Positions 43,267 through 52,732 of a stretch of 64,000 nucleotides of DNA are shown piece after piece. The first letter of the stretch is position 1, and every line of letters starts with the position of its first letter. Below the pieces are notes generated by a model. That model was given only the letters and a program-made list of their open reading frames with translations. It was not told the DNA's origin and did not search any database. The stretch is from Melioribacter sp. (GTDB taxonomy: Bacteria; Bacteroidota; Ignavibacteria; Ignavibacteriales; Melioribacteraceae). The stretch is taken from NCBI GenBank assembly GCA_023250955.1, contig JAHEZQ010000016.1, positions 21,805-85,804 on the forward strand, written 5' to 3'. The translations under genes were made by a program, and so were the position numbers.

Positions 43267-44289
43267 ATGGCAACTCAACGATTCATGACTTTACCACGCC
43301 ATATTATGGAAGGCGAAAAACTTCACCCTGAAGCAACCGGAGAACTCTCGACAATTCTTCTCCAACTGGGTCTAGCCGCAAAATTAATTTCTCTGGAAGT
43401 AAATAAAGCGGGGCTAGCGGAAATACTCGGATTTACCGGCGATGAAAATGTTCATGGCGAGAAAGTTAAGAAGCTTGATATTTACGCTCATGAGATGCTG
43501 ATCAAAGCAATGGATCACGGAGGACATTTTTGCGTGATGGCTTCTGAAGAAGAGGAAGACATTATTCATTTACCACCGCATCATAAAATTGGAAAATATG
43601 TTTTACTTTTCGATCCGCTCGACGGCTCATCAAATATTGATGCAAACATTAGCATCGGAACAATCTTTTCTATTTATAAGAGAATCACTCAAGGGAGCGG
43701 ACCGGGTACACTTCAAGATTGTTTGCAGCCGGGTTTTCAGCAAGTAATTGCCGGTTATATTGTTTATGGTTCTAGTACAATGTTAGTTTATACTGCCGGA
43801 CATGGTCACGGTGTTCATGGATTTACATTAGATCCGGCATTCGGAGAATTTTTATTATCTCATGATGATATTAAAATCCCCAATCACGGAAGAATTTATA
43901 GTCTTAATGAAGGAAATTATTTTACCTGGCCGCAAGGTTTAAAAAATTACATAAAATATCTTCAAGCTAATATGTTTGAAGAGAAGCCGTATCAAGCTCG
44001 TTATGTAGGTTCGATGGTTGCTGATATTCATCGCACTTTATTGTACGGCGGTATATTTATTTATCCTGGCGATAAAAGAAATCCAAAAGGTAAACTGCGA
44101 TTAATGTACGAATGTAATCCAATGGCATATATTATGGAAGAAGCAGGCGGGAGAGCAACTGACGGGAAAAAAAGAATTTTGGAAATACAGCCAACCGGTT
44201 TACATGAGCGAACCCCAATCTTTATAGGTAGTATGGAAGACGTTCTTCTGGTTGAAAAGTATTTAAGAGAAGGGCAAGACAGATACTAA
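43267..44289 (+). CDS. fbp: Fructose-1,6-bisphosphatase, class I
   Basis: A 340-aa class I FBPase, which hydrolyses fructose-1,6-bisphosphate in gluconeogenesis. The metal-site motif is VLLFDPLDGSSNIDANISIGTIFSIY (about residue 113), with MASEEEED upstream supplying the Glu ligands. YVGSMVADIHRTLLYGGIFIYPGDK and ECNPMAYIMEEAGGRATDG are the substrate-binding and C-terminal signature regions. The start has ACCGGAGATAATT-ATG. It has its own candidate promoter. Confidence 0.96.
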   Translation: MATQRFMTLPRHIMEGEKLHPEATGELSTILLQLGLAAKLISLEVNKAGLAEILGFTGDENVHGEKVKKLDIYAHEMLIKAMDHGGHFCVMASEEEEDIIHLPPHHKIGKYVLLFDPLDGSSNIDANISIGTIFSIYKRITQGSGPGTLQDCLQPGFQQVIAGYIVYGSSTMLVYTAGHGHGVHGFTLDPAFGEFLLSHDDIKIPNHGRIYSLNEGNYFTWPQGLKNYIKYLQANMFEEKPYQARYVGSMVADIHRTLLYGGIFIYPGDKRNPKGKLRLMYECNPMAYIMEEAGGRATDGKKRILEIQPTGLHERTPIFIGSMEDVLLVEKYLREGQDRY

Positions 44290-44325
44290 ATTGAGAATTT
44301 TTAATTCACAATTAAGATTAAGAAT

Positions 44326-44583
44326 TTATTTTTTGAGTTCTTCGGTTAATCTCTTTGCTAATTCTTCTTTTGTCATTCCCTCAATTTTAATTTTTGTTGA
44401 CTTAACTAAAATATCAGGAGAATCACCTTCTCCGGTCATGAATTTATAAAGATTATATCCAAGTCTGTTCCTATCATTCATAATCGGAATATTTTCCTTG
44501 AACATTTCAACAATGTTGTAGCATTTTTTTTCAATTGTGCTTTCCGGAAATACTTTTGTAGCCGGAGGTGGTAAAGTTGTCAT
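44326..44583 (-). CDS. Small hypothetical protein (85 aa)
   Basis: I do not recognise this protein. It is 85 aa, soluble and helical at the C-terminus (MTKEELAKRLTEELKK), with a Pro-rich N-terminus (TTLPPPATKVFPESTIEKKCYNIVEMF). Upstream AAGGTTTTATC-ATG gives a modest ribosome site. It is divergent from the GT9 gene and convergent with fbp. Its normal codon use and lack of any competing ORF on the other strand favour a real gene. Confidence 0.6.
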   Translation of the reverse strand: MTTLPPPATKVFPESTIEKKCYNIVEMFKENIPIMNDRNRLGYNLYKFMTGEGDSPDILVKSTKIKIEGMTKEELAKRLTEELKK

Positions 44584-44646
44584 GATAAAACCTTATAATT
44601 TTGTACAGCACAAAAATAAACAAGAGTCATTTGACTAACAACTCTT

Positions 44647-45702
44647 TTGGGATTCTCGGTATATGCAGGTTGGAAGCAATTCTTGAATTGGTTAGATTTG
44701 CATAGAAAACAAAGATTAATCCTATTGCCGGAAACATCAAAATATAAAATTCTTATTATAAGACTTAGCTCGCTTGGGGATATTCTACTTACTACGCCAG
44801 TTATAAGAGCATTAAGTAAAAAATATCCCAATTCCCAGATTGATTATGTAGTGAAGAAACAATACTCATCCTCTTTACAGTACAACCCACTAATCTCTTC
44901 TCTTTACCTTTACGAAAAAGAAAAAGCAAAAGGCGTAAAAGAACAAATCCAAAAAATGAAATATGATTTGGTCATTGATCTTCAGAACAATTTGCGGAGT
45001 TGTGCTCTTACATTGGGTTTAAGAACAGAAGTAAAACGCTTTAAGAAGCCGACTTTTAAAAAATTATTATTAGTGTGGACTAAAATTAATCAGCTAAAAG
45101 AAATTAAACCCATTCCGATGCGCTATGCAGAAACAGCCAGCCTTCAACTTGATGATAAAGGACTAGATCTTTTCATTCCCGAAAACATAAAACCCAAATT
45201 GACAACTGGTCAAAAATATATTGGAATTTGTCCCGGAGCCAAACATTTTACAAAACGGTGGCCGGAAGAATATTTTATCGAACTCGGAAATAAATTAAGC
45301 AGTCAAAATTTCACGGTAGTTATTTTCGGCGGAAAAGATGATCTTGAACTGTGTGAGGCTGTATCTTCAAAAATTGAAAACAGTATTAATCTTTGTAACA
45401 ATGATGATCTTTTGCGGACAGCAAGCAATATGAAACAATGTCAACACATCATTTGTAATGATTCGGGATTAATGCACACTGCTACTGCCGTAGGTGTACC
45501 TATTACACCAATATTCGGTTCAACCGTTAGCGAATTTGGTTTTATACCTTATCAATCCAATAATACAATCTTAGAAAATAATTCTTTATCTTGCCGTCCG
45601 TGCAGTCATATTGGAAGATCAAGCTGCCCGCAAAAGCATTTTAAATGTATGAAAGAGATTAAACCAAATACAGTTTTTGATCACATAAAATCTTTCTTAT
45701 AA
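44647..45702 (+). CDS. Glycosyltransferase family 9 (heptosyltransferase-like)
   Basis: A GT9 glycosyltransferase, 351 aa as given from a TTG. The family begins at about KYKILIIRLSSLGDILLTTPVIRAL, some 35 codons later, and no in-frame ATG precedes it; TTG codons at 44683, 44698 and 44725 are alternatives, so the true start is uncertain. GICPGAKHFTKRWPEEYF is the donor-binding region and HIICNDSGLMHTATAVGVPITPIFGST the second signature. These enzymes add heptose to the LPS inner core. KDO transferase follows four bases later, which supports the role. Confidence 0.85.
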   Translation: MGFSVYAGWKQFLNWLDLHRKQRLILLPETSKYKILIIRLSSLGDILLTTPVIRALSKKYPNSQIDYVVKKQYSSSLQYNPLISSLYLYEKEKAKGVKEQIQKMKYDLVIDLQNNLRSCALTLGLRTEVKRFKKPTFKKLLLVWTKINQLKEIKPIPMRYAETASLQLDDKGLDLFIPENIKPKLTTGQKYIGICPGAKHFTKRWPEEYFIELGNKLSSQNFTVVIFGGKDDLELCEAVSSKIENSINLCNNDDLLRTASNMKQCQHIICNDSGLMHTATAVGVPITPIFGSTVSEFGFIPYQSNNTILENNSLSCRPCSHIGRSSCPQKHFKCMKEIKPNTVFDHIKSFL

Positions 45703-45706
45703 GGTT

Positions 45707-46984
45707 ATGAAAAACATCTGGTATCTTTTCTATAACGGAATTGTTATTCCTATTGCGAAATTATTTCTGTTTACAGCGAAGTTTTTTAATAAAAAAATTA
45801 GAATAGGAATTAAAGGAAGAAAAAAACTATTTGAAAATTTAATTATTGATCTTACAGGAATTGACCGCCGCAAAAAAATGATTTGGTTCCACTCTTCTTC
45901 TATGGGAGAATTTGAACAAGCTAAACCTATAATCGAAAAATTACGTTCTGAAAAAAATATAAATGTTATTGTTACATTCTTCTCACCGTCTGGTTATAAT
46001 AATTCTCTTAAATATCCGCTAGCAGATATAATTGCTTACTTTCCTTTTGATACACCAATTATGACAAGCCGTTTTCTAAATCTTGTAAGACCAAATTTAG
46101 CTGTCTTTATGAGATATGATATTTGGCCAAACATGATATGGCAGCTCGAAAAGAAAAATATCCCAAGCTTTATAGTTGATGCAACGATGCGTTCAAAAAC
46201 TCCTCGCAAATGGATTATATCAAAAAGTTTTCACAAAGCGCTTTATTCTTATGTTACAAGAATATTAGCAGTTTCAAAAAGTGATGAGGATAATTTCAAA
46301 GAGTTCAATATAAATGATGATAGAATTAAAGCGGTTGGGGATACTAGATTTGACCGCGTTTATCAAAAAAGTCTTCAAGCAAAAGAAAAAAAACTTTTTA
46401 AGGATGGATTTTTTAAAGGCAAAAAAGTTTTTGTAATGGGCAGTTCATGGGAAAGCGATGAAGATGTTATGATTCCTGCATTGATAAAACTTATGGAAAC
46501 AGACCCCAAAATAATTACAATTATAGTACCGCATGAACCGACGGAATTACACATTGAATCTACGGAACATAATTTTATAGGTAAATTTGATTCCATCCGA
46601 TTTTCTTATTTGAACAATTATAAAAATGAACGGGTAATTATAATTGATTCGATAGGAATACTTCTTACACTTTACATATATGCAGATGCTGCTTATGTAG
46701 GCGGAAGTTTTAAGCAAGGTATTCACAACGTATTGGAACCTGCTGTATATGGAATACCAATTTTGTTCGGACCTAAACATGAAAACAGTCAGGAAGCAAT
46801 TACGTTAGTGAAAATCGGCGGCGGAATAGTAGTTAGAAATAAAAAAGAAGCGTATAAAAACCTTAGAAAAATATTCACTGATGAAAAACTAAGATTGAGT
46901 TTAGGTAATATTTGCGGAGATTATGTTAGAAAAAACATTGGCGCAACATCAAAGATATTAGATGAATTTTCTCATTATATCTAA
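45707..46984 (+). CDS. waaA: 3-deoxy-D-manno-octulosonic acid (KDO) transferase
   Basis: A 425-aa GT30 enzyme that adds KDO to lipid A precursors at the inner membrane. It has an N-terminal hydrophobic anchor and then WFHSSSMGEFEQAKPII, matching the WaaA motif HAxSVGE with the general-base Glu. VFMRYDIWPNMIWQLEKKNIPSFIVDATM is the family's R/E-x-E/D-W-N region, and the C-terminal donor site reads YVGGSFKQGIHNVLEPAVYGIPILFGPKHENSQEA. It is co-directional with the GT9 gene and nearly touching it, an LPS-core pair. Confidence 0.93.
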   Translation: MKNIWYLFYNGIVIPIAKLFLFTAKFFNKKIRIGIKGRKKLFENLIIDLTGIDRRKKMIWFHSSSMGEFEQAKPIIEKLRSEKNINVIVTFFSPSGYNNSLKYPLADIIAYFPFDTPIMTSRFLNLVRPNLAVFMRYDIWPNMIWQLEKKNIPSFIVDATMRSKTPRKWIISKSFHKALYSYVTRILAVSKSDEDNFKEFNINDDRIKAVGDTRFDRVYQKSLQAKEKKLFKDGFFKGKKVFVMGSSWESDEDVMIPALIKLMETDPKIITIIVPHEPTELHIESTEHNFIGKFDSIRFSYLNNYKNERVIIIDSIGILLTLYIYADAAYVGGSFKQGIHNVLEPAVYGIPILFGPKHENSQEAITLVKIGGGIVVRNKKEAYKNLRKIFTDEKLRLSLGNICGDYVRKNIGATSKILDEFSHYI

Positions 46985-47111
46985 CCGTCTGGAAGATATC
47001 ATGCTGAATTATCAAGGTTTAACTACCTTAGTAACAATTTGCCGCCTTTCTTATTTAATTTAGTCTCTCTATTTCATAAATTAATAATACATATAGTTTG
47101 AGATTGATTTA

Positions 47112-50100
47112 ATGCCAACTTCGTCTGATAAAACTTTTGAAAAAACCAGATCGGAATTTTCTTTTAGAGAAATTCTTGAATTCACGCCGGTAGGAATATT
47201 AATATTTCAACGCGATTGGAAAATTAAATTCGTTAATACAAATTTTTTCCAATTCAGCGGGGTAATGGGCGAAATACCCGAGAATCTAATTGGAAAAAGT
47301 ATTTTTGAAAACAGACTATTTAGCGATACAGATATTCGTGATGATCTAACCTCAGTAAAAAATGGTCAAACATTTGAAAGAGAAATTACTTCTAAAAAAA
47401 CATTAAGCGGTGGAAAATATTCAATTCTTCTTAAAGGAGCTCCAATAGTTCTTGACGGAGAATATACAGGCGGTGTTTTAGTTCTTGAAGATTTAAAAAG
47501 CAGTCCTGAAAAATCCTATACTTCTTTAATTCAAACAAATGACTTCCAGAAATTTCTCGGAACAATAAGCGATTTTTATTTAATTACTGATAAAGAAGGT
47601 TCTATTTCAATAATGCAAACTTCCGAAGCGGAAAATTATGATTTCATCTTTGAAGCGGATCCCAACAAAAAAAATCTTTCTCAAACTCTCTCATCAATTC
47701 TATTTAAAAAACTGTTAGAAAATGTAGTCTCTTCAAATAAAGTAATTACAACTCAGATTCCCTTTATAAGAAATCAAAGAGAAATTAATGTTCGCATCAC
47801 ACTAATACCCTTTAGCGATAATGGAGATGAAGTTCATTGGGTAGTTCTTTTATTAAAAGATTTGAGTAAAGATTCCGAACACGTTGGATTATCTGAAGAG
47901 GAAATAAATGAACTTACAAAATATCAGCAGATAACAGCCACTGTTATGGATGGTCTTATCGGGACAAACAAAAGCGGCAGGATCACTTTCTGGAATGAAT
48001 CAGCCGCTAAACTTTTCGGGTTAACCCGTAGTGAAGTTTACGGCAAAAGTATTAGTAAAATTTTTCCGGTACTTAATGATAATTATTTTGAAAAACTGTT
48101 AATAGAAATTAGAATCTCTAAAGTTTGGAGGGAACAATTTCACATTGGCGATGATGAAAGTATTGCCGAATACTATGATGTTAAAATTGGAATTATTGGC
48201 GAAGATGAAAATGAAACAATAATTTTCTTATGCACCGGTGTTTCTGACCGTATTAAAAATGAAGTATTGCTAAAGAAATCTGAAGAAAGTTTCCGGAATA
48301 TCGTTACAAATTCCCACGAATATATTTGCACTCTCGATCTATTTGAAAAAATTACTTATGTAAATCCCCGTTTTCTTGAAGTTTTTCAATATGAAGAAGA
48401 AGAAATTAAAAAACTCATTTTTTCGGATTTGATTGATCCATACTACTTGTCAAATGAAGAATTTGATTTCAAAGATTTTACAGAAAAGATGATGCAGTCA
48501 ATTGAACTTCCGCTAATAACTAAGCTTGGACAAAAACTGTATGTGCTGGCAAGTTTTTCATCAGTTAAAGATCTAAACGATAATGTTCAATATTATAACG
48601 TAATCCTCACTGACATCACACTTAAAAAAGATTCAGAAAAAGATTTGATGATGATCCGTTCCGTCTTCGAAGCTTCGTTAGACGGTATTACATTGGTGAG
48701 TAAAAGAAGAATTGTACTTGTAAACGATTCGTTTGTTCAGATGTTTGGATATAAAAGCGCCAGCGAAATACTGGGACTTAATCCTTTGGAGTTCGTAAAT
48801 ATTAAAGACCGCGAAAAAATTTCAAATTATATGGAATTTACCGAAGAAGGCAAAGATTCTCCACCCCGTTATTACTTTACCGGAAGAAAAAGAAATGATG
48901 ATTCGTTAGAAGTTGAAAATTCAGTTTCTCTATACCAAATTGAAAATGAAAGATTTGCCGTCTGGGTTTTGAGAGATGTAACCGAAGAGAAAAAAGCTCA
49001 GAGCGCACTGTTGCTTTCAGAAGAAAGATACAGAAGTATTTCTGAGAACATTAATGAATGCATTTGGACCGCTGAAAGACAAGATGGGAAATTAAAAGCC
49101 GTATTTTATACACCCGCTGTTAAAAAAATTACAGGCTACAGCGCAGAAGAATTTTTAAATGATACTTTATTGTGGAAAAAAATTATTCATCCGGATGATG
49201 CAGATGATGTGGTAAACAAACTCTACAACTTTTACAGTGATTTGGCAAGAAGTTCAGATGTTTTTGAATATAGAATTATAGATGTACTCGGTAATATTAT
49301 TTGGATCGAAAATAGAATTAATGTTGTACGCGATGTAAAAGGGGATATTCAAAAAATATTCGGAATAATAAGCGATATTAGTTTATCAAAACGTGCCGAA
49401 GTTGAATTAAAAAAATCTGCTCTGAATCTTCAAGAACTTAATGAAACAAAAGACCGGTTCATTTCAATTATCTCTCATGATCTGCGAACGCCGTTCAGTT
49501 CAATTCTTGGATTTACAGACATTCTTCTAAACGATAAAGATATTGAAGAAGAGAAAAGAATTCAGTATACCCAGTTTATACAAGATTCGTCAAAAAGTAT
49601 GTTGAGTTTAGTCAATTCACTTTTAGATTGGACTAGATTACAAACAGGCAGCATTAAATTTGAACCAGATAGAATTAACGCAAAATACGTAATAGATAAA
49701 TCAATGCAGATTTTATCCGGCGTAGCAATACAAAAGAAAATAAAACTGATCTCGGAACTGGATAAAGATTTTTTCATTCATGCAGATGAAGGTTTGCTTT
49801 CCCAAGTATTTAATAATTTATTATCGAATGCAATTAAATTTTCAAAAACTGACGGAACAATACGCATAAGCGCACGTGCAAATGTTGAGAAGAAACAAGT
49901 TGAGTTTAGTGTTAAAGATAGTGGTGTTGGAATACGCAAGGAAGATATTAATAAACTCTTTAAGGTTGATATTAAATATACCACAAGCGGAACTGCAGGG
50001 GAAAAGGGAAGTGGACTTGGTCTGTCATTAGTAAATGATATTATCCGTAAGCACGGCGGGGAAATTTGGGTTGAGAGTGAACTTGGAAAAGGAACCACAT

Positions 50101-50507
50101 TTACTTTTTCAATTCCGGTTGCTTCTGCTAATATACTTTTAGTGGATGATACGAAAACTGATCGGCTGCTTTATGCAAAGCTAATTAAGAGCTTGATATC
50201 AAACTACAATATATTGGAGGCAGTTGACGGCAAACAAGCACTAGAGATTATTAAACAATCTTTGCCGGCGCTTGTAATTACAGATCATAAAATGCCTATA
50301 ATGAACGGTTATGATTTGGTTAAACAATTAAACATAACTGAACTAAAATTTAAGCCGCCTGTAATTATTTTAAGCAGTGATATTAATAAATCAATTGAAG
50401 CTGAGTATAAAGAATTAGGTGTTGAGTATGTTTTTCAGAAACCTGTTAATCTGGCTAATTTCAAAAATGCTATTGAACGCTCGTTAAGGAAGGCAATTTT
50501 TAGCTGA
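47112..50507 (+). CDS. Hybrid sensor histidine kinase with multiple PAS domains and a receiver
   Basis: An 1131-aa cytoplasmic-type hybrid kinase with no transmembrane segment seen. About six PAS-like segments occupy residues 1-770 (for example MDGLIGTNKSGRITFWNESAAKLFG and SLDGITLVSKRRIVLVNDSFVQMFG). HisKA follows with FISIISHDLRTPF (phospho-His about 787). HATPase_c shows NNLLSNAIKFSK and KGSGLGLSLV. The C-terminal receiver starts ILLVDDTKTDR, with the acceptor Asp in LVITDHKMPIMNGYD (about 1056). No response regulator gene is adjacent, so it is an orphan; the last domain may pass phosphate to an HPt protein elsewhere. The signal is unknown. Confidence 0.92.
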   Translation: MPTSSDKTFEKTRSEFSFREILEFTPVGILIFQRDWKIKFVNTNFFQFSGVMGEIPENLIGKSIFENRLFSDTDIRDDLTSVKNGQTFEREITSKKTLSGGKYSILLKGAPIVLDGEYTGGVLVLEDLKSSPEKSYTSLIQTNDFQKFLGTISDFYLITDKEGSISIMQTSEAENYDFIFEADPNKKNLSQTLSSILFKKLLENVVSSNKVITTQIPFIRNQREINVRITLIPFSDNGDEVHWVVLLLKDLSKDSEHVGLSEEEINELTKYQQITATVMDGLIGTNKSGRITFWNESAAKLFGLTRSEVYGKSISKIFPVLNDNYFEKLLIEIRISKVWREQFHIGDDESIAEYYDVKIGIIGEDENETIIFLCTGVSDRIKNEVLLKKSEESFRNIVTNSHEYICTLDLFEKITYVNPRFLEVFQYEEEEIKKLIFSDLIDPYYLSNEEFDFKDFTEKMMQSIELPLITKLGQKLYVLASFSSVKDLNDNVQYYNVILTDITLKKDSEKDLMMIRSVFEASLDGITLVSKRRIVLVNDSFVQMFGYKSASEILGLNPLEFVNIKDREKISNYMEFTEEGKDSPPRYYFTGRKRNDDSLEVENSVSLYQIENERFAVWVLRDVTEEKKAQSALLLSEERYRSISENINECIWTAERQDGKLKAVFYTPAVKKITGYSAEEFLNDTLLWKKIIHPDDADDVVNKLYNFYSDLARSSDVFEYRIIDVLGNIIWIENRINVVRDVKGDIQKIFGIISDISLSKRAEVELKKSALNLQELNETKDRFISIISHDLRTPFSSILGFTDILLNDKDIEEEKRIQYTQFIQDSSKSMLSLVNSLLDWTRLQTGSIKFEPDRINAKYVIDKSMQILSGVAIQKKIKLISELDKDFFIHADEGLLSQVFNNLLSNAIKFSKTDGTIRISARANVEKKQVEFSVKDSGVGIRKEDINKLFKVDIKYTTSGTAGEKGSGLGLSLVNDIIRKHGGEIWVESELGKGTTFTFSIPVASANILLVDDTKTDRLLYAKLIKSLISNYNILEAVDGKQALEIIKQSLPALVITDHKMPIMNGYDLVKQLNITELKFKPPVIILSSDINKSIEAEYKELGVEYVFQKPVNLANFKNAIERSLRKAIFS

Positions 50508-50549
50508 AAATTCTTTATATAATTAGAGCGGATCGTTTGTATTTACAAA

Positions 50550-52673
50550 TTATTTTTTCTTCAGAACCATTCCCGTTGTTGTTTCCAAACCAATCTTACC
50601 CTGAACTTCATACATGGTTTTTGTTCCGGCGGAATTTTTATCAACTAAAACATCATATCTTCCTTCCGGAAGAGTAAACTCTAATTCTTGTTTTGAATCT
50701 GCGTTGAAGAGAACAATGAATTCATCCTTTTCGTGTTTTAGTGTATAACAAAGACCGAATTTGCTTTTCGGATGATCCGTGAAAATGATATTTTCATATT
50801 CAGCTTGGCGGAATGACGTATAGGTTTTTCGTAAAGAGATTAATCCTTTATAATAATCAACAAGTTCTTTGTTGATCATAGCATGTTTATAATTAATATA
50901 ATTTGTTTCGTTGTCTTTGTTATATGAATTATGATCAATCTTACCTTTATCGCTATCCATAACTTTAATATTAAATGGAATAACTTTAGACCTGGCAAAT
51001 TCCTGTCCTTCGTGAATCATTGCAATACCTTGTGAAGTGAAAAGGAATAATGCACCAAGTTTATTAAGCTTCATTTGATTCGGCGTCAGCTTAACATTCT
51101 TATCAACATCTTTAATAATTTTTTTCGGATCAACTTCGCGAGACCCTAGTCTAATAAAATCACCAAGCGTATAACCATCGTGAGATTCTAAATAATTTAC
51201 AGAATGTTCTTTCTTCTGGAATAGTCCGAGTGTGTCTTTAACTAAAGTTCCGTTAACATAACTCTTAATTCTTTTAAGAGAATTATTCCCGTACCATTGA
51301 CCGAAGATCCAGCCAAGTCCATTATTTGGATTTTCTCCTTTGATTCCGTTACGAACCTGATCATTCCATGGTGCCCAGCCGCGTAAGGAAAATCCCGCAG
51401 GATCATATCCACCACCCCATGGTTCGCATGTAAAGATAACACTGGGATTTACTTTTTTAGCTTCGGAAATAATTTCTTCAATTGTTTTCCAATCTAAAAG
51501 TTTTCCAAGATCAAAACGGAAACCATCCACATGATATTCTTTCATCCAGTACAAAATACTTTCAATGATTAACCGCCGCATCATCTGACGTTCGGTTTTC
51601 AAATCATTACCGCAATAACTCTCCGCTATGTAATTACCCCTAGAATCCAATCTGAAATAATATTCTTTATCAATCTGTTTTAAGTTGCCTGTCTCGTATT
51701 CCGAAAGATGATTGTAAACAACATCCATCATTACAGCAATGCCTTCTTTGTGAAATGCTTTTACCATATCTTTAAAAGATTTTATCTGCGATCCGTCTTT
51801 CCCGATCCATCTATTCCATTTTAGAGTATTCCAACTTTCATTATAGTAAGCGGCAGGCGTAAAAAAATTGGAGGTCATGTATCCCCAATGATTTCGTTCA
51901 TATGGATTCCATGTATTGTATTTTCCGGAGAGAGAATCCTTAAATGGAATTTCTATATTTCCAAATTCCTGTGATGGTAGAAGTTCAACTGTATTAACAC
52001 CAAGAGATTTAATGTAACTAAGTCCTCCGGTAATATTTTTTTCCGTTAATCCTTTGTATGAACCACTTTTCTTTGCACCGGAAGATTTATGTGCTGTCAT
52101 ATCACGTACATGCATTTCATAAATGATAAGATCCCGCCAATCTCTCTGAATCCATTCTGTTCCTTCCCAATCGTATTTTTCTTCTTTAGTAACGATGGCA
52201 AGCCGCGGATTCATGTAAGTCGTATAAGATGTAACAGCTTTTGCGTAAGGATCAACACATACGGGCATATTTGAATTAGAAATATCATCTCCGGCATGAT
52301 AGACTTTATATCCATAATATTTCCCGTAGAGTTCACCGTCGAGTTCAATTTCCCAAACACTGTCACCATCTTTACTCAAGAGATATTCTTTACCGTTTTT
52401 ATCTCCAGGTTTGTTGAACAAACAAAGTTTTACATTTACAGCAGAAGGGCTAAATAATTTGAAATAAGTTTTTTTATTCTCAACATATGAGCCAAGTTTT
52501 TTATTTGAAAAGAATTTATCCAGATCCGAATAACGTTTTTGAAATTCAATCGTGTCTAAAATTGTTTTGGGGGATTTTATTTCCTTGAGATACAATATTT
52601 CACCTTTTAAAATTTGTGTTGAAAGGAATAAAGTAATGGATAACATTAGAATTAATAAAGAAGTTCGCCGCAT
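50550..52673 (-). CDS. Secreted GH13 debranching-type enzyme (isoamylase/pullulanase-like)
   Basis: A 707-aa glycoside hydrolase family 13 protein with a signal peptide (SLLILMLSITLFLSTQ). The N-terminal CBM48-like domain (YFKLFSPSAVNVKLCLF) leads to the catalytic barrel: VMMDVVYNHLSE, nucleophile in VDGFRFDLGKLL (about Asp388), acid/base in VIFTCEPWGGG (about Glu417), and the third acid in LESHDGYTLGD (about Asp499). NHWGYMTSNFFTP resembles the isoamylase/GlgX motif more than the type I pullulanase one. It would cleave alpha-1,6 branches of starch or glycogen outside the cytoplasm. It lies 59 bases after the GH31 gene on the same strand. Confidence 0.88.
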   Translation of the reverse strand: MRRTSLLILMLSITLFLSTQILKGEILYLKEIKSPKTILDTIEFQKRYSDLDKFFSNKKLGSYVENKKTYFKLFSPSAVNVKLCLFNKPGDKNGKEYLLSKDGDSVWEIELDGELYGKYYGYKVYHAGDDISNSNMPVCVDPYAKAVTSYTTYMNPRLAIVTKEEKYDWEGTEWIQRDWRDLIIYEMHVRDMTAHKSSGAKKSGSYKGLTEKNITGGLSYIKSLGVNTVELLPSQEFGNIEIPFKDSLSGKYNTWNPYERNHWGYMTSNFFTPAAYYNESWNTLKWNRWIGKDGSQIKSFKDMVKAFHKEGIAVMMDVVYNHLSEYETGNLKQIDKEYYFRLDSRGNYIAESYCGNDLKTERQMMRRLIIESILYWMKEYHVDGFRFDLGKLLDWKTIEEIISEAKKVNPSVIFTCEPWGGGYDPAGFSLRGWAPWNDQVRNGIKGENPNNGLGWIFGQWYGNNSLKRIKSYVNGTLVKDTLGLFQKKEHSVNYLESHDGYTLGDFIRLGSREVDPKKIIKDVDKNVKLTPNQMKLNKLGALFLFTSQGIAMIHEGQEFARSKVIPFNIKVMDSDKGKIDHNSYNKDNETNYINYKHAMINKELVDYYKGLISLRKTYTSFRQAEYENIIFTDHPKSKFGLCYTLKHEKDEFIVLFNADSKQELEFTLPEGRYDVLVDKNSAGTKTMYEVQGKIGLETTTGMVLKKK

Positions 52674-52732
52674 AACACATCGCCTATATTTATTTACACT
52701 GAAATCAGTTTTACGCCAGTACTGTTCTTAAT

